Shown in pieces: positions 15,452-23,281 of a stretch of 27,572 bases of DNA. The notes below the pieces were generated by a model, which did no database searches, had not been told where the DNA came from, and saw only the letters and a list, made by a program, of their open reading frames with translations. Each line of letters starts with the position of its first letter. The first letter of the stretch is position 1. Source of the stretch: Deinococcus aerophilus (GTDB lineage Bacteria; Deinococcota; Deinococci; Deinococcales; Deinococcaceae); NCBI RefSeq assembly GCF_014647075.1, contig NZ_BMOM01000034.1:1-27572 (forward strand), given 5' to 3'. Made by a program: the position numbers and the translations under genes.

Positions 15452-18169
15452 TCAGCGCTCCCGCAGCCAGCGGATCAGCTCGGGGGCGGGCAGCGGCTCG
15501 CAGATCGCGTAGCCCTGTGCGGCGTCACAGCCCAGCTCGCGCAGCATCTGCAACTGCTGCTCGGTTTCCACGCCCACGGCGACCACGCTCAGGCCCAGGC
15601 GGTGGGCCAGATCCACCGTGCCCTGGACCAGCGCCACGCCGCGCCGGTCGCCGGGGAGGCGGGCGGTCAGGGTGGGGTGCAGCTTAACCGCGCTCAGCGG
15701 AAAGCGGGTCAGGGCCGAGAGGCTGCTCGCGCCGTCGCCGAAGTCATCCACGCTGAGGTGGGCGCCCAGGCCACGCAGCTGTTCGAGCAGCCCCAGCGTT
15801 TCCTGGCTGTGGTCGAGCAGGCTTTCCGCCGCCACCTCAATGTCGGGCGCACCCTGGGCGTTCAGCAGCGGCAGCAGGCGGCCCAGGCCCGCGCTGCGGC
15901 GCAGTTCCTCCAGCCCCAGGTTCACGCTGACGCGCCACGATTCGAAGCGCCCGGGCAGGGCTGCCTGCACGCTGCCGCGCCCGCGCAGGGCTTCTTGCAC
16001 CACCCACTCGCCGATGTGGGTGATCAGGTCGCTGCGGCCCGCCAGCGGTAGGAAATGTCCGGGGGTGAGCAGGCCGCGCGTGGGGTGTTGCCAGCGCAGC
16101 AGCGTTTCGGCCCCGATGGGCTGGCCACCCTGCAGGTTGATCATCGGCTGGTACAGCAGCGTGAACTGTTTGCCCTCCAGTGCGCCGCGCAGGGCTTCTT
16201 CCAGCTCGAAGGCGTCGGTGACCTGGGCACGCATGTCCGGCTCGAAGACGCTGACCTGTGCCCGGCCCTGGCGGCGGGCGTGCTGCACCGCGATCTCGGC
16301 GTCGCCCAGGGCCTGTTCGGGCGTGGCGCCGTGCAGGTCCACCACCCCACGCGCGAAGGTCAGGGCCACCTCCCGGCCCCCGGCGCGCAACGGAGCGTCC
16401 AGCACCTTGTCCAGCGTGGACAGCGCCTGCGCCGCCGTGAGTCCGTACAGCGCCACGGCGAAGGAGTCGTCGGCCAGCCGGGCGGCGTGGCCGCGCTGGT
16501 CGCCGACCAGATCGTTCAGCCGGGCAGCGAGCCCGATTAAGACCCGGTCGCAGGCCACGCGGCCCAGCGCGGCATTGAGCGCCCCGAACCCGTCGATGTC
16601 CAGGCCCACCACCACGCCCGCGTCGGCCCGCGGCGCCGGTCCCTCCGCGCGGCCCAGCGCCTCGCGCAGCCCCGCGCGGTTGAGCAGACCGGTCAGGGCG
16701 TCGTGCCGGGCGTCGTGGTGCATCTTGGCCTGGGCCCGGCGCAGCGCCGTGATGTCGCGCAGGGTGAGCAGCGCGCCGTTGCCGTTGGCGGCCCGCAGGG
16801 GGCCGGGGACCGCGCTGCCCGCCGCACCCTCTGTTTCCACGGCGGTGGCGCGCAGTTCCATGTGACGCAGGGTGCCGTCGGGCAGGGCGAGCAGCAGCTC
16901 GCGGCGCAGCGGCAGGTTCACCTCGCGCCAGTCGGGCAGTGCCAGCGGATGGCCCTCGGGCGTGAAGATGCGCACGCCCATCTCGCCGAGCACCCGGGAG
17001 ATGCCCAGGCCCACCAGCCGCGCGGCCTCCACGCCCAGCAGCGCCGCGGCGCGGTCACTGACCAGCTGGGCACGTCCGGAAGCGTCGACCATCAGGGTGG
17101 CGTCCTCGGACAGCGCGAGCACCTGCGAGATCAGGCCCAGGGACGTCTGGGTGCCCCGTTCGTCTTGGACGCCCTCGGCCACCAGCAGCCCGGACTCGGC
17201 GGCGCGGCGCACGCTCAGGGTCATGACGCCGCCGCCGGCGAGCGCCACGTCGGCCCGCGCCGCGCCGCCTCCGGCTGCGAGCTGGATCAGGCCGCGCACC
17301 GTCTCGCACGGCACCTCCGCGAAGCACGGCCAGGTCCACAGCGGAGCGCCGGTCGGGACCGGGGCGCCGGGTGGGGCCAGCTCGCTCAGGCCGGGGCTGG
17401 CGTGCAGCACGTTGCCCGAGGCCGAGAGCAGCGCGGCGGGTTGCCGGGTGTCGAGCAGCGCCGAGATGCGCGAGGCCCGCTCGTACTCGCCGGTGACGTC
17501 CTGCAGCGTGAGCATCACGCCCGCGCCCGAGCCGCCCAGGTACGGTCTGGCCTCACCGCGTACCCAGCGCCGCCCCGCCGCCTCGAAGGGCTCATCCGGC
17601 AGGCGCACCGAGCGGCCCGCCGCCGCCTGCGTCAGCGCCGCGAGCAGGCCGGGCCGTCCGGGCAGCACTCCGGCCACGGACTGCCCCAGCACCTCGGCGT
17701 CGGTCAGGGCGCACAGTTCCAGAAACGGGCGGCTGACCCGCCGAAAGACCAGATCCGGCGTCAGCCACGCGGTGGCCACCGGCAGCTGCGTGACCAGCAC
17801 CTCTGCCTCGCGGTGGGCGCTGTCCGAGCGGGCCGCCGAGAGCAGCATGGTCAGCACGTCCAGGGCCAGCTGCGGCACCGGCCCGGTCTCGCACCACAGC
17901 AGCCCCAGCAGCTCGCCGCCGCGGCTCAGCCAGCCCATCTCGCCCCGCTCGAACCACGCGTCGGGCGGCACGAGTTCCTGGCCGGTCAGGGTCAGGCCGT
18001 CCGGGTCCACCCGCAGCACGTCATCGCCCACCTGTGCCAGCAGCGTGGCGCCCGGCGCGTGAACCCGCAGCAGGTCGCCCAGCGCCGTCTGCAGCGCCAG
18101 GCTGTGCGCGGGGCGAGGGTCATGGAGCGCGCCGGTCAGGGAAGGGTGGGGGATGTAAGGGGGAGTCAC
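15452..18169 (-). CDS. PAS-GGDEF-EAL signalling protein with degenerate GGDEF and EAL motifs
   Basis: A large cytoplasmic-looking signalling protein of about 905 residues. An N-terminal sensory part precedes two PAS-like regions (about 120-235 and 350-475), then a GGDEF domain (about 490-645) and a C-terminal EAL domain (about 655-905). The GGDEF signature reads LADDSF, so diguanylate cyclase activity is unlikely. The EAL motif reads AETLLRW with Glu kept, DDFG is intact and a Lys remains in AVKLH. However, the AEGVE motif reads AVGVE and the LEiTES region reads EVAAES, so two metal-site Glu may be lost. It may bind c-di-GMP or act as a scaffold. Start is uncertain: GTG 18169 is preferred because codon bias drops upstream; ATG 18292 and GTG 18337 are alternatives. 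No membrane helix is seen. Confidence 0.85.
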   Translation of the reverse strand: MTPPYIPHPSLTGALHDPRPAHSLALQTALGDLLRVHAPGATLLAQVGDDVLRVDPDGLTLTGQELVPPDAWFERGEMGWLSRGGELLGLLWCETGPVPQLALDVLTMLLSAARSDSAHREAEVLVTQLPVATAWLTPDLVFRRVSRPFLELCALTDAEVLGQSVAGVLPGRPGLLAALTQAAAGRSVRLPDEPFEAAGRRWVRGEARPYLGGSGAGVMLTLQDVTGEYERASRISALLDTRQPAALLSASGNVLHASPGLSELAPPGAPVPTGAPLWTWPCFAEVPCETVRGLIQLAAGGGAARADVALAGGGVMTLSVRRAAESGLLVAEGVQDERGTQTSLGLISQVLALSEDATLMVDASGRAQLVSDRAAALLGVEAARLVGLGISRVLGEMGVRIFTPEGHPLALPDWREVNLPLRRELLLALPDGTLRHMELRATAVETEGAAGSAVPGPLRAANGNGALLTLRDITALRRAQAKMHHDARHDALTGLLNRAGLREALGRAEGPAPRADAGVVVGLDIDGFGALNAALGRVACDRVLIGLAARLNDLVGDQRGHAARLADDSFAVALYGLTAAQALSTLDKVLDAPLRAGGREVALTFARGVVDLHGATPEQALGDAEIAVQHARRQGRAQVSVFEPDMRAQVTDAFELEEALRGALEGKQFTLLYQPMINLQGGQPIGAETLLRWQHPTRGLLTPGHFLPLAGRSDLITHIGEWVVQEALRGRGSVQAALPGRFESWRVSVNLGLEELRRSAGLGRLLPLLNAQGAPDIEVAAESLLDHSQETLGLLEQLRGLGAHLSVDDFGDGASSLSALTRFPLSAVKLHPTLTARLPGDRRGVALVQGTVDLAHRLGLSVVAVGVETEQQLQMLRELGCDAAQGYAICEPLPAPELIRWLRER

Positions 18170-18486
18170 GCTGGAAGTACCTCGCGTCCGCAGACGGCTG
18201 GGGGAATCAGACGGGCCGGTCGGGGAAGACGGCGAAGGAAGGGCGGCCAGAAAGGAACGTGCCCGCAGAGGCCGGTTCTCTCTGCCGGGCATCCTGCCAC
18301 CTGAACTCTTACCCGAATCATTCAATAAACACGTCACAGCCGTGCGCCGCCCCCATCCAGGCCCCCCCGGTGGGGGAGAACAGGGCGCGGTGGAGGTGCT
18401 GAGGGGGTGGGAACGCCGCCCTCAGGGCACGGGTCTGTCCCGTCCCTCAAGACAGGGCATACGGCGGGCCAGTGGGCTCCCCCGCG
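18170..18486. other. Region between the GGDEF-EAL gene and the next minus-strand gene
   Basis: About 317 nt if the GTG start at 18169 is right. It must hold the promoter of the signalling gene. I see no convincing -35/-10 pair. A small GC hairpin (CCCCC-GGT-GGGGG near 18363-18375) and a CTGTC/GACAG repeat near 18432-18456 are present without U-tracts. The frame of the signalling gene stays open to 18337 but with weak codon bias. Confidence 0.45.
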
Positions 18487-18924
18487 TTATTCCTGCCAGG
18501 TTTCCTCGCGCCACGCCGTCGGCCACACCCGGTAGATGCCGGGGTCGCTGGGGCTGCTGGCGGCCATCAGGCGGCCAATCTCGGCGGCGTCCGGCTCGTC
18601 GATCACGCGCGTGAAATCCGAGGCGTTGAGCACCGCCTCGCGGACCGGCCAGCCGCGCGCCTGGGTCCAGTCCACCAGCTCGATCAGCGCCGCCATGCCA
18701 GGGCGCCCGAAGCGCGGGCCAAAGGCATTTGCCGTGACGATCACGTGTTCCCCGGTGACGAGCAGCGCCGCGTAGCCCGACGTGTCCCGCTGGCCCTGAC
18801 GGTCGGTCACGAGCACCAGCTGCCCCCTTCCCGCGGGGTCCGGCAGCTGGGCGCAGCGCTCCAGAACGGCACTCAGGGTTTCGAGCGGCGCGCCCGGCAG
18901 GCCCAGCGGATCGGCAATGTGCAT
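18487..18924 (-). CDS. Conserved-looking protein of unknown function
   Basis: A 145-residue soluble protein I cannot place in a family. It has a plausible alpha/beta pattern: LPDPAGRGQLVLVTDRQGQ, then a strand pair YAALLVTGEHVIVTANAFG, a helix PGMAALIELVDWTQARGW and an acidic stretch VIDEPDAAEIGRLM. No signal peptide, membrane helix or metal motif is visible. The start is well supported by TACACT 7 nt upstream of the ATG, giving a leaderless transcript, and by strong codon bias from the first codon. It is divergent from the S4-domain gene, with about 105 nt between the two starts. Confidence 0.7.
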   Translation of the reverse strand: MHIADPLGLPGAPLETLSAVLERCAQLPDPAGRGQLVLVTDRQGQRDTSGYAALLVTGEHVIVTANAFGPRFGRPGMAALIELVDWTQARGWPVREAVLNASDFTRVIDEPDAAEIGRLMAASSPSDPGIYRVWPTAWREETWQE

Positions 18925-18931
18925 GGACGGC

Positions 18932-18937
18932 AGTGTA
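18932..18937 (-). promoter_or_regulatory. Leaderless -10 box (TACACT) of the unknown 145-aa gene
   Basis: TACACT on the minus strand ends 7 nt before the ATG at 18924, the same hexamer and spacing as at rlmB. Confidence 0.65.
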
Positions 18938-19016
18938 CAGAGTTGGACCGTCGCCGCGCACTGTTCTGACGCCCCTGTGGGCCGCGCCGCCCGGGGTCTC
19001 CCGCGGCTTCAGGCAC

Positions 19017-19022
19017 TATCCT
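19017..19022 (+). promoter_or_regulatory. Leaderless -10 box (TATCCT) of the S4-domain gene
   Basis: TATCCT ends 7 nt before the ATG at 19030. The divergent unit to the left also has a leaderless box, so the shared spacer is a compact bidirectional promoter region. Confidence 0.65.
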
Positions 19023-19029
19023 GCGGAAC

Positions 19030-19728
19030 ATGAAGCCCAAACTTTCCACGCTGGTGGCCCAGGCTGCGGGGGGCCGGGTGATCCGCACCGGTTTTCTGGA
19101 CGGCGACGACATTGACCGCCGTCTGCTCAACGACCCCGAGGTGCGCCACCGCATCGCCGGGGGCTTTCCCGACGCGCGGCGGGTGGTGCTGACCCTGCAC
19201 CCGGCCCATATTCCCGAGGTCGACGCGGGGGTCACGGTGCTGCGGCTGACTCCGGCGCAGGCGGCGCCGGGCTGGGACCTGCAGGATTTCGCGGTGCAGC
19301 TGCGCCGCCTGGAGCTCAAGGAAGAGCAGCTCGGGGACCTGCGCGAGGAACGCGGCGGTTTTCTGGTCGCGGCCACCGGTCAGGCTGCCCAGACGCTGGG
19401 AGCGCTGAGTGAGCTGGGGGGCCGCGCCGTGGAGGTCGAGGAGGTCGGCGAGACGGCCGGCCGGGGCAGCAAGCTGCGCGAGGTCGTCGTGCCGTCCATG
19501 CGGGTGGACGTGGTGGGGGCCAAGGGGTTCGGGGTCAGCCGGGCGTACTTCCAGCAGGGCATAGACGGCGGCAAGGTGCGCCTGAACGGTGGCCCGGCGC
19601 GGGCGAGCAGCGAGATCCGCGAGGGAGACAGCCTCAGTGCCGAGGGCCTGGGACGCATCGACTTCAAGCGCGTGGTCAACGAGACCCGCCGGGGCAATCA
19701 CAAGGTCGAGCTTGAAGTTCACCGCTGA
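19030..19728 (+). CDS. S4-domain RNA-binding protein, YlmH-like
   Basis: A 232-residue protein with a C-terminal S4 RNA-binding domain at about 156-210 (SMRVDVVGAKGFGVSRAYFQ, then GKVRLNG). The N-terminal part (1-140) has the layout of the YlmH family, with FLDGDDIDRRLLNDPEVR and an AQAAPGWDLQDF segment. YlmH-type proteins in Gram-positive bacteria bind the ribosome or peptidyl-tRNA and have been linked to cell division and ribosome rescue; that role is only inferred here. The downstream ZapE-like ATPase, 39 nt on, is also a division-associated family, which fits a shared operon. The gene has a leaderless -10 box. Confidence 0.85.
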   Translation: MKPKLSTLVAQAAGGRVIRTGFLDGDDIDRRLLNDPEVRHRIAGGFPDARRVVLTLHPAHIPEVDAGVTVLRLTPAQAAPGWDLQDFAVQLRRLELKEEQLGDLREERGGFLVAATGQAAQTLGALSELGGRAVEVEEVGETAGRGSKLREVVVPSMRVDVVGAKGFGVSRAYFQQGIDGGKVRLNGGPARASSEIREGDSLSAEGLGRIDFKRVVNETRRGNHKVELEVHR

Positions 19729-19767
19729 GCCCGGCGTGGACCGCCCGGCCACCGGGACGGCCCGCGC

Positions 19768-20799
19768 ATGATCGACCTGCTGGCCCGGCATCCAGCCTCC
19801 GATCCCCAGGCGCTCACGCAGGCCCTGGCACCCAGCGCCCGGTTTCAGGACGTGCGTTTCGGGACCTACCGGCCCAATCCCGAGTTTCCCAGTCAGGCGG
19901 CGGCGCGCGGGCAGCTGGAAGCCTTCTTAGAGGGCCCCCGGGAACGTCCCGGCGGCCTGCGGCTGTTCCGCCGGCGCCGCCCCGAGGGACGCGGGCTGTA
20001 CCTGGACGGCGGTTTCGGGGTGGGCAAGACGCACCTGCTTGCCAGCACGTACCACGCCGCACAGGGCCAGCGCGCCATCATGAGCTTTCAGGACCTGATG
20101 TACCTGATCGGCGCGCTGGGCATGACCCGCGCGGTCGATACCTTCCGGGGCCACGATCTGCTGCTCATCGATGAATTCGAGCTGGACGATCCGGGCAACA
20201 CCCACATGGCGAACACCTTTCTGGGTCAGCTGATGCCCGGCGGCACCAGCGTGGTCGCCACCAGCAACACCGAACCCGGCGCGCTGGGACAGGGCCGCTT
20301 CAATGCCAGCGACTTCCAGCGCCAGATCCAGGGCATCGCGGAGCGCTTCGAGACCCAGCGCATCGACGGCCCCGACTTCCGTCAGCGCGGCACCCGGCCC
20401 GAGGGCGTGCTGACGGCCGACGAATACGCCGCGTGGCAGGCCCTTCAGGACCACGCCACGCTGGCGGTCGTCACGCACCGTGACCTCAACCGGCACCTGC
20501 TGGAAGTGCATCCCAGCCGCTTTCCCGGCTTGCTGCAGGGGGTCGGGGCGGTGGGCGTGGGGGCACTGGTGCCCATGGACGACCAGAACATCGCGCTGCG
20601 CTTCGTTCACTTCATCGACAAGCTCTACGACCTCGGGCTGCGGGCGGCCTTTACCGGCACACCGCTGAACACGCTGTTTTCCGAGACCTACCGCCACGGA
20701 GCCTACGCCAAGAAGTACAGCCGTTGCCTGTCGCGCCTTTCCGAACTGCTGCGCGAGGCCCACGGGGAAGTGACGACCCCGCCGGTGGGGGAGGGGTAG
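19768..20799 (+). CDS. zapE: AFG1/ZapE family ATPase
   Basis: A 343-residue P-loop ATPase of the AFG1/ZapE family, whose E. coli member acts at the division ring and whose mitochondrial member helps protein turnover. Walker A is GGFGVGKT (81-88), Walker B LLLIDEF (131-137) and the sensor-1 region TSNTEP (165-170). N-terminal residues RFQDVRFGTYRPNPEFPSQ match the usual substrate-side region, and the C-terminal RFxxFIDxLYD segment is characteristic. The length is normal. It lies 39 nt after the S4-domain gene on the same strand and ends 1 nt from a convergent gene, without a visible terminator. Confidence 0.88.
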   Translation: MIDLLARHPASDPQALTQALAPSARFQDVRFGTYRPNPEFPSQAAARGQLEAFLEGPRERPGGLRLFRRRRPEGRGLYLDGGFGVGKTHLLASTYHAAQGQRAIMSFQDLMYLIGALGMTRAVDTFRGHDLLLIDEFELDDPGNTHMANTFLGQLMPGGTSVVATSNTEPGALGQGRFNASDFQRQIQGIAERFETQRIDGPDFRQRGTRPEGVLTADEYAAWQALQDHATLAVVTHRDLNRHLLEVHPSRFPGLLQGVGAVGVGALVPMDDQNIALRFVHFIDKLYDLGLRAAFTGTPLNTLFSETYRHGAYAKKYSRCLSRLSELLREAHGEVTTPPVGEG

Positions 20800-20800
20800 C

Positions 20801-21127
20801 TCAGGCCTGGTCGTCCGGTTCGCCGGGGCCGCTCTCGGGCAGGTCCTGTGCGCCGGCCTCGATCACGGTCAGCGAGCGCAGGGTTTCTCCCTGATGCCAG
20901 CCGTATTCGGGGTCCTTGAGGCCCAGCGTCTGGGCGATGGCCTGCGCCGCGCCGCGCTCGGGCTCGCCGTCCAGACAGAACAGCAGAAATTTGCGTCCGC
21001 CCGGAGCGATGCGGATAAACAGGTCGGCGCCGATTTCCAGCTGCTGGGTGCGCCCTAACTTCTCGGCGCGTCCCTGGGCATACTTCAGGGCCTCACGGAT
21101 GCGGACGGTGACGGTGGGGTGGCTCAT
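20801..21127 (-). CDS. Unknown 108-residue protein coupled to a TetR regulator
   Basis: A small soluble protein with a helical N-terminus ([20 protein letters not shown]), a beta-rich middle ([21 protein letters not shown]) and an acidic C-terminal tail. I do not recognise a family. Its ATG overlaps the stop of the upstream TetR gene (ATGA), so it is translationally coupled to that regulator and probably co-regulated by it. It could be the regulated partner, but nothing in the sequence says what it does. Its stop is 1 nt from the convergent zapE stop. Confidence 0.75.
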   Translation of the reverse strand: MSHPTVTVRIREALKYAQGRAEKLGRTQQLEIGADLFIRIAPGGRKFLLFCLDGEPERGAAQAIAQTLGLKDPEYGWHQGETLRSLTVIEAGAQDLPESGPGEPDDQA

Positions 21128-21726
21128 GGGCGGGGGGGCTCCGGAACGGCGCGCAGGCCGCCGAGCAGCATGTCGGCGAAGCTGTCGGCCACGTTTCTGG
21201 GGGTCAGCGGGCCGCCGGGGCGGTACCAGGTGTAGGCCCAGTTCACGGCCGACAGCACCAGGTAGGCGGTCATGCGGGGGTCCAGATCCCGGCGGAAGGT
21301 GCCGTCCTCGACGCCCTGGGTGATCAGCTCGCGGTAAAAGGCGTCAATGCTGTCGCGCCAGCCGGTCACGCGGGCATAGGCCTCGGGCGAGAGGTGCTTC
21401 CATTCGTGAAAGAACACGGTGGCGCTGTCCATGTTGTCGGCAACCACCCGGATGTGGCGGTGCATCGCCTCGCGCAGCTTATCGTCGGCGCGCATGTCGG
21501 CGGCGCGCAGGGTGAACAGCGCCTCGTCGAACTGCTGCGAGGCCACGTTCACGATCTCGATCAGCAGCTCTTCCTTGCCGCTGATGTGCGCGTACAGACT
21601 GCCCCCCTGCATACCCAGTTCCCCGGCCAGGTCACGCATGCTCGTGGCGTGGTAGCCGCGCTCGGAGAACAGGCGGCTGGCCGAATCGAGGATCTGGGCG
21701 CGGCGGGGTTTGCTGGATTCAGTCAT
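21124..21726 (-). CDS. TetR/AcrR family transcriptional regulator
   Basis: A 200-residue repressor. The N-terminal helix-turn-helix (about 9-55: [28 protein letters not shown], followed by [14 protein letters not shown]) matches TetR regulators. The C-terminal ligand domain contains [14 protein letters not shown] and resembles regulators of fatty-acid or acyl-CoA metabolism, but the ligand is inferred. The start at 21726 is chosen because the HTH begins just after it and upstream codons are poor. A palindrome at 21788-21803 overlaps the probable promoter, which fits autoregulation, and may also affect divergent hisC. No Shine-Dalgarno sequence precedes the ATG. Confidence 0.9.
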   Translation of the reverse strand: MTESSKPRRAQILDSASRLFSERGYHATSMRDLAGELGMQGGSLYAHISGKEELLIEIVNVASQQFDEALFTLRAADMRADDKLREAMHRHIRVVADNMDSATVFFHEWKHLSPEAYARVTGWRDSIDAFYRELITQGVEDGTFRRDLDPRMTAYLVLSAVNWAYTWYRPGGPLTPRNVADSFADMLLGGLRAVPEPPRP

Positions 21727-21773
21727 GGCGGGAGGACTCGGAAAAGGCGCATTTGGGGTGCGCTTTGGACCGC

Positions 21774-21803
21774 AGGGTAGCACGCAACCTAACGGGCGTT
21801 TGG
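21774..21803 (-). promoter_or_regulatory. TetR promoter -10 (TACCCT) with probable operator CCTAACGGGCGTTTGG
   Basis: On the minus strand TACCCT (21779-21774) is a -10 about 48 nt before the TetR ATG. The 16-nt near-palindrome at 21788-21803 has perfect AACG/CGTT and CC/GG half-sites with one mismatched pair and covers the -35 position. Its form resembles operators of TetR-family acyl-CoA regulators. Confidence 0.5.
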
Positions 21804-21857
21804 CATCTGTGGACGCCCGCACGGCGCGGCACGGGGCCGGGTGGTACAACACTGGGG

Positions 21858-22955
21858 ATGACCTCCCAGCCTCCTGCTCCTGAAAAACAGCCTGTCTTCG
21901 ACGCTCCGGTGGGGGTGCGGCCGGCCGTCCGGGCCGTGCCCGCGTATCCCTTCGACCCGGTGCAGGTGCCCACCAAGCTCGATCAGAACGAGAACCCCTA
22001 TGACTTTCCGGAGGACCTCAAGCAGCAGGCCGCCGCGCGCATGCTGGAGCGTCCCTGGAACCGCTATCCCGACCTGCACGCCGATGAACTGCGGGACCGC
22101 ATCGCCGCCTACGAGGGCTGGGAACCGGGCGGCGTGGTGGTCACGCCGGGCAGCAACGTGCTGATCAAGCTGCTCACCGAACTCGCCGGCATCGACCAGA
22201 CCGTGCTGACGGTGGACCCGACCTTCAGCGTGTACACCCTGGAAGCCCGCATGCTGGGAGCGCGGCTGGTGCAGGTGCCGCTGCGCGACGACTTCTCGTT
22301 GCCGGTGGACGCCCTGAAGGTGCAGCTGGAGCGCCAGCGCCCCGGCGTGCTGTACATCACCCAGCCGCATGCTCCGACCGGCCACGTGGATGACGAGGCG
22401 GCCGTGCGCGAGCTGATGGACGCCGCCGGAGACTGGGTGGTGGTGCTGGACGAGGCGTACTACCAGTACAGCGGCACCGATGGCCGTGACCTGATCCGCG
22501 AGTACCCCAACGCCCTGAGCCTGCGGACCTTCTCCAAGGCCTGGGGTCTGGCCGGCCTGCGCGCGGGCTACGCTCTGTCGGGCAGCGAACTCGCGACCAA
22601 CCTGCAGAAACTGGTGCCGGCCTTCAACCTGAACATCCTGACCCAGGCGGCGCTGGAGGTGGCCCTGGAAAACCCGGGCTACGTGCAGCAGCGGGTGCAG
22701 GAGGGCGTTGCCGAGCGCGAACGGATTCTGGCGGCCCTGGCCGATCACCCCACCTGTCAGGCGCTGCCCAGCCGCGCGAACTTCTTCCTGCTGCGCACCC
22801 CCGACGCCGAGGTCGCCTACCGCCATCTGGTCGAACACGGGATCGTGACCCGCCGTCAGGACCGGTTGCGGGGGTTGGAGGGCTGCCTGCGCGTGGGCGT
22901 GGGCACCCCGGCCGAGAACGACGCCCTGATCGGGGCCATTCAGGCTTTGAAGTAA
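21858..22955 (+). CDS. hisC: Histidinol-phosphate aminotransferase HisC
   Basis: HisC is the PLP enzyme that converts imidazole acetol phosphate to histidinol phosphate in histidine synthesis. The 365-residue product has the fold type I layout: the N-terminal [11 protein letters not shown] signature, the [15 protein letters not shown]-phosphate region, DEAYYQY and the PLP lysine in [15 protein letters not shown] (Lys227). The start ATG at 21858 follows TACAAC at leaderless spacing, an imperfect -10 (last base C). Upstream in-frame residues to 21753 are low quality. The divergent TetR gene's operator lies about 55 nt upstream. No other his gene is in the window, so the pathway is scattered here. 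Related aminotransferases share this fold, but the signatures favour HisC. Confidence 0.9.
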   Translation: MTSQPPAPEKQPVFDAPVGVRPAVRAVPAYPFDPVQVPTKLDQNENPYDFPEDLKQQAAARMLERPWNRYPDLHADELRDRIAAYEGWEPGGVVVTPGSNVLIKLLTELAGIDQTVLTVDPTFSVYTLEARMLGARLVQVPLRDDFSLPVDALKVQLERQRPGVLYITQPHAPTGHVDDEAAVRELMDAAGDWVVVLDEAYYQYSGTDGRDLIREYPNALSLRTFSKAWGLAGLRAGYALSGSELATNLQKLVPAFNLNILTQAALEVALENPGYVQQRVQEGVAERERILAALADHPTCQALPSRANFFLLRTPDAEVAYRHLVEHGIVTRRQDRLRGLEGCLRVGVGTPAENDALIGAIQALK

Positions 22956-22958
22956 ACG

Positions 22959-23267
22959 GTGGACCGCTTTGCCGCGCCGCCCGGGTACCCGCTGCGTTCG
23001 CAGTCGGTCCGGGACTGCACCGGGTGTGGAGCGTGCTGCGCGGCCCCCGACATTCACGCCCTGCGCAAGCCGCTGGGGGTGCCGTGCCCGAATCTGGATG
23101 AAGGATGCCGCTGCCAGATTTATGTTGCCCGCCCCCCGGTCTGCCGCGATTACCAGCCCGACTGGGTGTGCGGCGAGGTGGCTCCTTTGCCCACCCTGCA
23201 GGCGCGTACCGCCCGCTTTCTGGAGATCTACGGGCTGACCGGGGAGGCGGGCCGGGACCGGGGGTAA
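22959..23267 (+). CDS. YkgJ-family cysteine-cluster protein
   Basis: A 102-residue protein with a CxxCxxCC cluster (DCTGCGACC near residues 19-27) and further cysteines in VPCPNL, GCRCQIY, PPVCRDY and WVCG, typical of the YkgJ/UPF0153 zinc- or iron-cluster family. The function is unknown; some members are linked to metal or redox chemistry. It starts with GTG 3 nt after the hisC stop, with GAAG upstream, so it is probably co-translated from the hisC mRNA. Its TAA stop lies within a hairpin shared with the chrA stop. Confidence 0.82.
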   Translation: MDRFAAPPGYPLRSQSVRDCTGCGACCAAPDIHALRKPLGVPCPNLDEGCRCQIYVARPPVCRDYQPDWVCGEVAPLPTLQARTARFLEIYGLTGEAGRDRG

Positions 23268-23281
23268 GGGCAGGGCCCTTA
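23265..23281. repeat. Palindrome joining two convergent stop codons
   Basis: TAAGGGC (23265-23271), AGG, GCCCTTA (23275-23281) is a perfect 7-bp hairpin. The first TAA is the stop of the YkgJ gene; the last TTA is the TAA stop of chrA on the other strand. No U-tract follows, so it is at best a weak bidirectional terminator. Confidence 0.7.

Noticed and set aside
16703..18304. A 533-codon plus-strand frame opposite the GGDEF-EAL gene
   Set aside because: Composition is typical of an antisense shadow; the minus-strand frame has clear PAS, GGDEF and EAL domains.
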